5,149 bases of DNA from Candidatus Thiodiazotropha sp. (ex Gloverina cf. vestifex) (lineage in GTDB: Bacteria; Pseudomonadota; Gammaproteobacteria; Chromatiales; Chromatiaceae). The first letter of the stretch is position 1, and each line of letters starts with the position of its first letter. The stretch spans positions 1 to 5,149 of the forward strand of contig JAHXHT010000170.1 of the NCBI GenBank assembly GCA_025656435.1, given 5' to 3'. The position numbers and the translations under genes were made by a program. Under the pieces are notes generated by a model. That model was not told the DNA's origin. It saw nothing but the letters and a program-made list of their open reading frames with translations, and searched no databases. Below are positions 1-5,149 of this stretch, piece by piece.

Positions 1-400
1 GTATGCCCTACATCGTTCCCTAACAGTCACAATTACGGCCATACAACCGCGCCTACGCCTATCGGGGACTAATCGCCTCGGCTTTCAGCCCTCCATGGCG
101 ATCAGCGGAGGATTTACTTGCTGCATAATTGAATTGCAGCTATTACTTGAAATCGCGAAATCAGAAAAATTCTCTTCCATCAGATAGATACGGCTTGAAT
201 AATTCTCATTTGTCACCGACCCTTTTTTCACCTCTTTTTTTTCACGTCCATTACCGGCCGATATAAAGAGGAATGAAATTCGAGCACAGTTCACCGGGAA
301 CCGTCATTCAACTATTTTAATGTGACTGTGAAATGACGTAGATTGAAGACGACTCACTCATATTTTTCACCTAAACGATCTCAGAATACCCGCACAAGAT

Positions 401-650
401 CTACCTGCTAGTGCCCCTGTGAAATTTGTGTGCGAGCCAAATACCTGCTACTAGTGCTTCAGTCTGACCTTGTAATGTATATCCGCGACTCGGCTTAAGA
501 TGTAGAGAGACAGAACCAATGGTCCAGGTCAGACCACAGGCACTGTTACAGGTGATGGTGTCGGAGCAGAAGCGGTGAAATACTAGGGCCCGCCCAACAG
601 GCGATTGTCTATACCGCCACGTATACCGTATATTTAGACATGCTTACCTC
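401..650 (-). other. Possible decayed small gene: good RBS and start, immediate stop, then a long open frame
   Basis: On the minus strand GAGG (650-647) sits 5 nt before an ATG at 641-639, an excellent ribosome-binding arrangement. The frame reads MSKYTVYVAV and then stops at TAG (611-609). In a neighbouring frame about 80 codons are open from 643 down to a TAG at 403-401, with no start codon of their own. One indel near 610-620 would join the good start to roughly 65 further codons. The product is not recognised: it contains several Cys and Trp residues and no motif I know. It may equally be a chance open frame in non-coding DNA, or the ten-codon frame could be a real microORF. Confidence 0.18.
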
Positions 651-681
651 AATGGGCGCTCTTTCAAGATTCGGAGAACGT

Positions 682-700
682 ATGTGAGGTTTTTTCACAT
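682..700. repeat. 6-bp inverted repeat, ATGTGA-N7-TCACAT
   Basis: The arms ATGTGA (682-687) and TCACAT (695-700) are perfect complements around a T-rich 7-nt loop. It lies about 60 bp past the end of the DppC-type gene. It could form a small hairpin at the operon's 3' end, but no T-tract follows on the minus strand, so it is not a standard intrinsic terminator. The half-sites resemble a CRP site but the spacer is 7 nt rather than 6. Confidence 0.3.
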
Positions 701-716
701 TAAAATAATCCTCTCG

Positions 717-748
717 AAAAAAGATAAGAACCAGATGCCATCTATCAT
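717..748 (-). terminator. Weak candidate terminator of the transporter operon
   Basis: On the minus strand, shortly after the DppC stop codon, a small palindrome (AGATGGCATCT, 743-733) is followed by about ten unpaired bases and then a run of six T (722-717). A longer weak pairing of GATA with TATC encloses it. The stem is short and AT-rich, so termination here would be inefficient at best. It is listed because it is the only stem plus T-run found just after the operon. Confidence 0.22.
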
Positions 749-759
749 TGAACAACAAC

Positions 760-1563
760 TTATGGCATGTTTTTGAGACGTATATCCAGCCTATCTCGCA
801 GTTGGTCACCCAGCAGATTGAGGGAAAGCACAACCAGCAGCATGATCACACCCGGCGCCAACACCAAATGCGGCGCCATCAACATATAACCGGCCCCATC
901 CCGAATCATACTGCCCCAAGATGCATCCGGCGGCTGTATGCCCAGCCCCAGAAATGACAGACCTGCTTCGGCAATCACCATACCGGCAATCCCGAATGTC
1001 GCTTCAACAATCAACGGAGCCGCTAATAGTGGCAGCAGATGGCGACTGAGGATGACCCAGCGTGAGCTGCCAAGTGCAACGGCTGCAGTCACATGATCCC
1101 GCTCTCTGAGTGAGAGGACTTGCCCCCTGGCCAGACGTGCGTAGCCGACCCAGCCCACCACTGAAAGTGCAATGATCAGGTTATCCAGTCCAGGTCCCAT
1201 GACACCGGCCAAGGCGATGGCAAGCAGAATGCCAGGGAAAGCCATGAAGATATCGATCACTCGAACCAGCAGCAGATCCAACCAACCACCTTGGTAAGCG
1301 GCCAGCATGCCAATCGTAGTACCCAGCATCAGGGAGATAGTCACAACACCGATGGCAACAATAAATGAAGTACGAGCACCGGCCAGCAGTCTCTGCAGGA
1401 CCGGCCTGCCAAGATCATCAAAGCCCAATAAACCGGACTTGCCTGGCGTATCAAGGATGTGATCCAGATTCACCGCGTTGGCACCCGAAACAAAACTGTC
1501 ACCGAGGACGGCTGCCAAGGCCCACAAGAACATCACAGTCACAGGCAACCAACGCACGATCAC
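760..1563 (-). CDS. Peptide ABC transporter permease, DppC/OppC type
   Basis: This is one of two inner-membrane subunits forming the channel of a peptide importer of the Dpp/Opp class. From the chosen start the protein has 267 residues. It begins with a membrane segment (about 4-24), then the family signature before the core domain (GFDDLGRPVLQRLLAGARTS at 47-66, like the usual GTDxLGRDVLSRLxxGARxS), further hydrophobic segments near 67-90, 102-122, 126-142, 178-205 and 230-252, and the EAA loop that contacts the ATPase (about 153-178, with AVALGSSRW). The late motif ASWGSMI (214-220) is also typical. The start is GTG at 1563-1561, which overlaps the upstream stop as GTGA and has GGGAG six bases before it; the longer frame to 1662 would add a non-hydrophobic tail inside the DppB gene. 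At 267 residues it is somewhat short for the family because the usual cytoplasmic N-terminal extension is nearly absent. The specific substrate cannot be read from the permease. Confidence 0.93.
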   Translation of the reverse strand: MIVRWLPVTVMFLWALAAVLGDSFVSGANAVNLDHILDTPGKSGLLGFDDLGRPVLQRLLAGARTSFIVAIGVVTISLMLGTTIGMLAAYQGGWLDLLLVRVIDIFMAFPGILLAIALAGVMGPGLDNLIIALSVVGWVGYARLARGQVLSLRERDHVTAAVALGSSRWVILSRHLLPLLAAPLIVEATFGIAGMVIAEAGLSFLGLGIQPPDASWGSMIRDGAGYMLMAPHLVLAPGVIMLLVVLSLNLLGDQLRDRLDIRLKNMP

Positions 1564-2489
1564 GGCCTGCTCCCGTAACGTATACGTGGATCTACCAGTC
1601 CATAAGCAATATCTGTCACGGTATTGACGAGTACATAGGTGAGACTCACGAACAACACACATCCCTGCACGACGGGGTAATCACGCCTCTGGATTGAGTC
1701 GATCATCAAAGAACCGATACCAGGCCAATCGAATACCACCTCAGTCACCACTGCGCCCCCGAGCAAGGAACCCAGTTGCAATCCGATCAATGTCACCACC
1801 GGCAACCAGGCATTCCGCATGGCATGTCGCCACAGTACATGTGGCTCATCAAGGCCCTTAGCCCGTGCAGTCCTGACATAGTCCTCACCCAAGACCTCCA
1901 GCAGACTGCTGCGGATCATGCGTGCAAGAATGGCCGCAAAGCCAGTGCCCAGCGTGATCGCCGGTAACACCAGGCTAGCGTTTGACTCGCGCCCACTCAC
2001 CGGCGTCCAGCCCAGCCAGAGTGAGAAAAGGAGAATCAGCATCGGACCCAACCAAAAATTGGGTATAGAAATGCCCAGTGTGGAGAAACTCATGGCGCCC
2101 CAATCCCAGATCGTTCCTCGCTTGACCGCAGCTACTATCCCTAACGGTAATGCAATCACAAAGGCGCATAGCAATGCAGCAAAGGCGAGTTGCAGCGTTG
2201 CTGGGATGCGTTCCGCCAGCAGTCCGACAACAGGTTGCTTTGCGTAGAGTGAGTCACCCAGATCGAGTTGCAACAGCCCAGTCAGATATCGGGTGAGCTG
2301 GCTTAGCACGGACTGATCGAGACCCATCGCATGCCGTAGTACCTCGCGATCTGCCAGTCGGGCAGATTCTCCCAGCATTACGTCGACCGGATCACCGGGT
2401 ATCAGATGAATCAGCAGAAATACCAGACAGACCACACCAGCAATTACCAGCAAAGCGCTCAGTAAACGGGAAATGAGAAAGTCGATCAT
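1560..2489 (-). CDS. Peptide ABC transporter permease, DppB/OppB type
   Basis: This is the partner inner-membrane subunit of the same importer. The protein has 309 residues from ATG 2489, a normal length for DppB. It starts with a membrane segment (about 5-28) ending in LIPGDP (29-34), a hallmark of DppB proteins. A periplasmic stretch with GLDQ and LGDSL motifs follows, then membrane segments near 100-123, 134-158, 176-198, 230-250 and 279-297. The EAA loop begins with EDYVRTARAKGL (202-213), the FDWPGIG motif is at 253-259, and the C-terminus carries VDPRIR (299-304). The frame extends to a TTG at 2531, but that would add a polar segment inside the YkuD gene. ATG 2489 begins just 2 nt after the YkuD stop, with a GGTGGAG-like Shine-Dalgarno sequence somewhat far upstream (about 14 nt). 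The gene ends in TGA within the GTGA overlap with the DppC gene, implying translational coupling. Confidence 0.94.
   Translation of the reverse strand: MIDFLISRLLSALLVIAGVVCLVFLLIHLIPGDPVDVMLGESARLADREVLRHAMGLDQSVLSQLTRYLTGLLQLDLGDSLYAKQPVVGLLAERIPATLQLAFAALLCAFVIALPLGIVAAVKRGTIWDWGAMSFSTLGISIPNFWLGPMLILLFSLWLGWTPVSGRESNASLVLPAITLGTGFAAILARMIRSSLLEVLGEDYVRTARAKGLDEPHVLWRHAMRNAWLPVVTLIGLQLGSLLGGAVVTEVVFDWPGIGSLMIDSIQRRDYPVVQGCVLFVSLTYVLVNTVTDIAYGLVDPRIRYGSRP
1570..1574 (-). promoter_or_regulatory. Ribosome binding site deciding the GTG start of the DppC gene
   Basis: GGGAG on the minus strand lies six bases before GTG 1563-1561. Together with the GTGA stop/start overlap it supports this start over the longer open frame that begins at 1662. 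Confidence 0.75.
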
Positions 2490-2491
2490 GA

Positions 2492-2977
2492 CTATTCGAC
2501 AATCTCCACCAACATGCCATTGTCGGTCCAATCAAAGAGTTCGATCAGGTCCCGGTTACGCATTCGAATACAGCCGTGTGAGACGGGTTTACCGATCAGG
2601 TGTTCTTCAGGGGTACCGTGGATGTAGACATAGCGCTTGAGCGTATCAACCCGGCCTCCCCTGTTTACGCCGGGCTCGATGCCAGTCAGCCAGAGTATCC
2701 GAGTGAGAATCCAATCGCGGTCGGGTTCTTTTTCTGCCAGTGCATCACTGAAGATCTCACCTGTCGCCCTTCGTGCAACGAAAACGGTATCACGCGGACA
2801 CCCCTCGCCGATTTTCAGGCGAATTCGATGCTTGCCTCTGGGTGTACAGCCGCTATCACGTCGCTCACCAGCACCCTGCTCCCCTGTCGAAACAGGGTAT
2901 GTGGCGAGTGCCTTTTCTGCTTCGAAACAGATCAGTCTCTGATGTTTTACCTCAATGCGCAGATGCCGCTTGGGCAT
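2492..2977 (-). CDS. YkuD-domain L,D-transpeptidase/L,D-carboxypeptidase without signal peptide
   Basis: This 161-residue protein is almost entirely one YkuD domain. The catalytic signature is complete: HGT at 120-122 and SHGCIRM at 133-139, with the nucleophile Cys136, His134 and Arg138. The N-terminal strand region (RIEVKHQRLICF) and YPVSTGE at 27-33 are typical of the fold. YkuD enzymes attack the bond after meso-diaminopimelate in murein tetrapeptides. They either cross-link it (transpeptidase) or release the terminal D-Ala (carboxypeptidase). The sequence starts MPKRHLRIEV with no hydrophobic segment, so no Sec signal or anchor is visible and a cytoplasmic location is inferred. Small signal-less YkuD proteins are known, including the cytoplasmic recycling carboxypeptidase ElsL of Acinetobacter baumannii, so carboxypeptidase action on imported or recycled murein peptides is plausible but unproven. 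The ATG start has a strong AGGGAG seven bases upstream. The gene overlaps the binding-protein gene by 26 nt and ends 2 nt before the DppB start. Confidence 0.92.
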   Translation of the reverse strand: MPKRHLRIEVKHQRLICFEAEKALATYPVSTGEQGAGERRDSGCTPRGKHRIRLKIGEGCPRDTVFVARRATGEIFSDALAEKEPDRDWILTRILWLTGIEPGVNRGGRVDTLKRYVYIHGTPEEHLIGKPVSHGCIRMRNRDLIELFDWTDNGMLVEIVE

Positions 2978-4511
2978 GTGAGAACTCCCTGGATTTCTTA
3001 AGTATTAAATGGTTAAGACCATCATAGTTGCCATTGGGTGAAACACGATAACCTGTGACTCGACTCCCTTGTACCGCATACTGATCCTCAAACCAAAGCG
3101 GCACATAGGGCAGATCCTTGTGGATCTGAGCAGCTACCTCCTGGTAAATTCTGGTTTGCGCCTCAAGGGTTTCCGCCTGTTCCGCTTTCTTCAACAAGGC
3201 ATCAACGACAGGATTCGTATAGCGACCTCGATTGGCACCTGCTGGTGGCAAAGAATCGCTGGAGAAAACATAGCGAAAAATATCCGGCGTTCGTATCCCG
3301 ACCCAACTTAGGCTATAGATCTGAAAATTCCCTGCTTTAATATCTCCAAAAAAAGTCCCCCAATCATAACTCGTTAGATCGACCTGAATACCCACTTGGC
3401 TGAGTTGGTCCTGAATAATGGTGGCAAGTCGAATCCGGAATGGATCACTGGATGTTTTGTAAACCAAAGTCAATGGATTATTCGGTCCATAGCCTGCCTC
3501 CAATAGGAGCCGACGAGATTTTTCAGGATCGAAGTCATAAGGAGTGAGTTCATTATGACCCGCCCAGTGTTCCGGAGGAAAAATGGTCTCGGCTTTTCTG
3601 GCTGCTCCACGCATGACCTTATCGATGATGGATTGACGGTCAATGGCATGAGCAACTGCCTGTCGCACGCGAAGGTCTGCCATTTGTGGATCCTGTAGGT
3701 TGAACCCAAGGTATGAAAAGTTACTACCACTATTTTGAAGTAATTCGATATCTTTTTGATACCTCAAATATTCGAGCAATTCAGGTGAAAGGTAATTTTG
3801 CAAAATATCAATTTCACCACGAAGTAACTTCAACGTACGGACTAATGGATTCTTTACCTCAACAATCTCGAACAGTTGGCCATCATTTCGACGCTGGATC
3901 ACAAGATGCCCTGCTTCTGCCCACCTGAGAAATTTGAATTTACCACTGCCGAACGGCTGGGTCGAAAAGGGGTGATCATTATCGATATGTTCAGCAGGTA
4001 AGATATTAAGTTCAAGATAGGCGGGAAATAGAGGGTCTGCTCTATTGAGAAGAAAATCCACTGTCTCACTATCGATGAATTTCACTTCATCTATCATGGC
4101 AAGAGCTGCCTGGTAGGGAGATGTACGCGTCACATCAAGAATACTGCGATAGGTCTTAACAACATCATTCGTATCAAGCACACGACCATCAGGGTATTTT
4201 CCAGCCGTTGAATTCAGCTTGAATCGATAATGCAGCGGAGAGAGCTGTGACCAATTTGCAAGTCCCGGCACAGGCATACTATTGGAATCCGTTTCAACCA
4301 ATCGTTGGTAGAACAACCTATTTAGCCTAGTAGACAGGGCATCTGATGTATATCTCGGGTCAAGATTCAAAGGAGGGGCTCCGACCCCGAATCTGATACG
4401 CTCTTCGGGGGTATCCTGATGCGAGCAAGACAAGGTAAACAGCAGAGAGGCTGCGATCATGAATCGCCAGAGAGCCAAAGAGACATGAGTCAACTCGCAC
4501 ACAGTTAACAA
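2952..4511 (-). CDS. Periplasmic peptide-binding protein, SBP family 5, probable lipoprotein
   Basis: This is the substrate-capturing subunit of the peptide importer, 519 residues from TTG 4511, in the usual range for DppA/OppA/MppA-type proteins. A hydrophobic segment (about 16-28) ends at Cys29 in TLSC, a weak lipobox. Export and lipid anchoring are therefore likely, but Thr at -3 and Leu at -2 are not the preferred residues. Family hallmarks follow: NLDPRY at 49-54, YPDGRVLDTNDVV at 106-118, GSGKFKFLRW at 188-197, VRQAVAHAIDRQSII at 282-296, and the C-terminal LPYVPLW at 467-473. Peptide class cannot be read from sequence. The start is uncertain: TTG 4511, GTG 4502 (nine bases after AGAAG) and ATG 4460 are in frame. 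The last leaves a signal with almost no charged n-region. Being first in the operon and joined to a YkuD enzyme, it may bind murein peptides; this is inference. Its DNA is visibly more AT-rich than the permease genes. Confidence 0.92.
   Translation of the reverse strand: MLTVCELTHVSLALWRFMIAASLLFTLSCSHQDTPEERIRFGVGAPPLNLDPRYTSDALSTRLNRLFYQRLVETDSNSMPVPGLANWSQLSPLHYRFKLNSTAGKYPDGRVLDTNDVVKTYRSILDVTRTSPYQAALAMIDEVKFIDSETVDFLLNRADPLFPAYLELNILPAEHIDNDHPFSTQPFGSGKFKFLRWAEAGHLVIQRRNDGQLFEIVEVKNPLVRTLKLLRGEIDILQNYLSPELLEYLRYQKDIELLQNSGSNFSYLGFNLQDPQMADLRVRQAVAHAIDRQSIIDKVMRGAARKAETIFPPEHWAGHNELTPYDFDPEKSRRLLLEAGYGPNNPLTLVYKTSSDPFRIRLATIIQDQLSQVGIQVDLTSYDWGTFFGDIKAGNFQIYSLSWVGIRTPDIFRYVFSSDSLPPAGANRGRYTNPVVDALLKKAEQAETLEAQTRIYQEVAAQIHKDLPYVPLWFEDQYAVQGSRVTGYRVSPNGNYDGLNHLILKKSREFSHAQAASAH
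2985..2990 (-). promoter_or_regulatory. Ribosome binding site of the YkuD gene, inside the binding-protein gene
   Basis: AGGGAG on the minus strand lies seven bases before ATG 2977. It fixes the YkuD start within the last codons of the upstream gene and shows that the 26-nt overlap is real and not an artefact of a long frame. Confidence 0.8.
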
Positions 4512-4538
4512 CTTCTACCGGATAGATAATTAATCAAG

Positions 4539-4567
4539 AGTATGGACCGAAATGTCCAGCATGTCAC
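4539..4567 (-). promoter_or_regulatory. Candidate sigma70 promoter of the transporter operon
   Basis: On the minus strand GTGACA (4567-4562; five of six -35 bases) is separated by exactly 17 bp from CATACT (4544-4539; four of six -10 bases). Transcription would start near 4532, leaving a leader of about 20-30 nt before TTG 4511 or GTG 4502. No other intergenic promoter is needed for the three downstream genes because they overlap or abut. Confidence 0.5.
4543..4558. repeat. Inverted repeat TGGAC-N6-GTCCA within the operon promoter spacer
   Basis: Perfect 5-bp arms at 4543-4547 and 4554-4558 flank six bases (CGAAAT). The repeat covers most of the spacer between the proposed -10 and -35 elements, the classical place for a repressor operator. 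With only ten matched bases it could be chance, and the regulator is unknown. Confidence 0.3.
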
Positions 4568-4606
4568 ATTCACTGACTAAAACCATATTCTGTATTTATT
4601 GGATTG

Positions 4607-4615
4607 TGCTATAAA
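4607..4615 (+). promoter_or_regulatory. Candidate extended -10 promoter for the plus-strand frame
   Basis: TGCTATAAA matches the extended -10 pattern TGnTATAAT with five of six hexamer bases. No good -35 lies at 16-18 bp, which extended -10 promoters can tolerate. It would start transcription near 4622, about 56 nt before ATG 4678. AT-rich DNA often yields such matches, so confidence is low. Confidence 0.3.
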
Positions 4616-4677
4616 TTTGTATTTAGTTATTCTTAATCTAAGATTTCTCAATTTTCACCAAATATTACAGACCTTTC

Positions 4678-5149
4678 ATGACAACAAACAGCATAAAAAT
4701 CGCTATTGGGTATGATGAGTTTAAGTCTCTTTCAAAGCTTTGGGAGTCATTTCAGGTAGACCATTTTTTTGATCAGTACACCTGACACATGAAGGCAATA
4801 GAAGCCACAACTTCAAATAACCCCATTCTTATCTGCTTCCTGGAAAACCATCGCATTACCGCCATTCTTCCGTTACACCTATATCAACAGAAGATCGCAG
4901 GGATGACCTACAATATCATCGGCCGTTACAAACCAGACCGCCTGAATTTCCACAACATAATTACTTACCAAAGAAACGGTACAGCTTATCCCCTAAAAAA
5001 AATTCACGATGCGTTAAAATCAGCCGGTGTTAGGTATGATTTTCTTTTTATTGACCGCATTCAAGCGTGTCGCTACCTCGTGAAAGATTTTGGGACATCC
5101 GAGTCCCCAAAATCGACTCGCCAACGCGACAGCCGTTATGCCCCGACCG
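4678..5149 (+). pseudogene. Acetyltransf_6/FemAB-like (CelD-type) acyltransferase, N-terminal part, interrupted by TGA; runs off right edge
   Basis: From ATG 4678 the frame reads 35 codons, stops at TGA 4783-4785, and then stays open in the same frame to the window end. The joined translation resembles the N-terminal half of the Acetyltransf_6 (BioF2-like/FemAB) acyltransferases often found in exopolysaccharide loci. It has an opening pattern with EF at residues 14-15 and LW at 20-21, then FFDQYT before the stop. After it come ILICFLENHRITAILPLHLY (the usual strand, turn and AIxPL motif) and IIGRYKPDRLNFH. In this family the residue after FxxY/S-x is typically Trp (fqxxxW), so the stop probably replaces TGG by one base change. 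An ATG at 4789, just after the stop, could restart translation but lacks a Shine-Dalgarno sequence and would drop the first 37 codons. ATG 4678 itself also lacks a clear Shine-Dalgarno sequence. The catalytic domain lies beyond the window. Alternatives are a sequencing error or stop read-through. The family call is by pattern only. Confidence 0.5.

Larger units (their letters stand above)
1..759. other. Gene-poor region downstream of the transporter operon
   Basis: I find no gene here that I can name. The stretch contains T-rich runs around 222-242, an imperfect direct repeat (TACCTGCTAGTGC at 402-414 and TACCTGCTACTAGTGC at 442-457), the repeated heptamer TATACCG at 610 and 622, and several short open frames without convincing starts. 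A minus-strand frame at 85-294 opens only from a GTG without a Shine-Dalgarno sequence and resembles nothing I know. A plus-strand frame at 24-128 and a minus-strand frame at 404-643 are discussed as possible relics. No ABC ATPase motif (Walker A, LSGGQ) was seen in the frames I translated here, although an ATPase gene is what one might expect after two peptide permease genes. The region is probably intergenic or decayed sequence. Confidence 0.5.
4512..4677. other. AT-rich divergent intergenic region
   Basis: This stretch separates the minus-strand transporter operon from the plus-strand acyltransferase-like frame. It is strongly AT-rich in its right half and holds promoter candidates for both directions, listed separately. 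No small gene or RNA is evident. Confidence 0.6.

Noticed and set aside
85..294. 69-codon minus-strand frame as a hypothetical gene
   Set aside because: It begins at a GTG without a Shine-Dalgarno sequence, has no recognisable motif, and runs through T-rich DNA that encodes Lys-rich sequence by composition alone.
402..457. Imperfect direct repeat TACCTGCTA(CTA)GTGC as a mobile-element or CRISPR signature
   Set aside because: Only two short copies that differ by three bases, with no terminal inverted repeats, spacer regularity or transposase nearby.
683..699. CRP-like site TGTGA...TCACA
   Set aside because: The spacer is 7 nt instead of the required 6, and no convincing promoter or gene lies next to it.
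609..833. 74-codon minus-strand frame overlapping the end of the DppC gene
   Set aside because: Its first part is a shadow of the DppC gene. Only the last ten codons, from ATG 641 with a good RBS, deserve notice and are reported separately.
1560..1662. Longer start of the DppC protein at 1662
   Set aside because: It would overlap the conserved VDPRIR end of the DppB gene and add a polar tail; the GTG at 1563 has GGGAG and the GTGA overlap.
2490..2531. Longer start of the DppB protein at TTG 2531
   Set aside because: The added 14 residues are polar, lie within the YkuD gene, and precede a canonical DppB N-terminus starting at ATG 2489.
2600..3027. Plus-strand open frames across the YkuD gene
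   Set aside because: They are antisense to the complete YkuD domain with its intact catalytic motif and have no independent support.
4783..4785. Selenocysteine reading of the in-frame TGA
   Set aside because: No obvious hairpin follows the codon, and the acyltransferase family is not known to use selenocysteine there; a Trp codon mutation is simpler.

Overview
The window looks like a piece of a proteobacterial chromosome, most likely a gammaproteobacterium. The basis is the protein style, the bacterial start and Shine-Dalgarno signals, and a Gram-negative type peptide ABC transporter paired with a YkuD protein. The taxonomic guess is inference only. TGA is used as a stop by at least two intact genes, so the standard bacterial code applies.

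Layout. Positions 1-759 hold no gene I can support: mixed composition, T-runs, small inverted repeats and a few short open frames that could be relics. Positions 760-4511 are one compact minus-strand operon of four genes, transcribed from right to left: a family 5 (oligopeptide/dipeptide type) solute-binding protein, a small YkuD-domain L,D-transpeptidase/L,D-carboxypeptidase without signal peptide, a DppB-type permease and a DppC-type permease. The genes are joined by a 26-nt overlap, a 2-nt gap and a 4-nt GTGA overlap. A sigma70-like promoter (9 of 12 consensus bases) lies just upstream of the operon, with a short inverted repeat over its spacer. Positions 4512-4677 are an AT-rich divergent intergenic region. 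From 4678 to the right edge a plus-strand reading frame resembling the N-terminal part of an Acetyltransf_6/FemAB-like (CelD-type) acyltransferase runs off the window. It is interrupted by one in-frame TGA at a position where this family usually has Trp.

How the genes may work together. The binding protein would capture a peptide in the periplasm and the two permeases would move it across the inner membrane. The YkuD enzyme has no export signal and could act on the imported peptide in the cytoplasm. Because cytoplasmic YkuD L,D-carboxypeptidases (ElsL of Acinetobacter baumannii) trim murein tetrapeptides during recycling, the operon reads as a possible murein-peptide uptake-and-trimming unit. 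That is a hypothesis from gene context. No ATP-binding subunit is encoded in the window, so the transporter must borrow an ATPase from elsewhere, or its ATPase gene lies beyond the left edge or has been lost.
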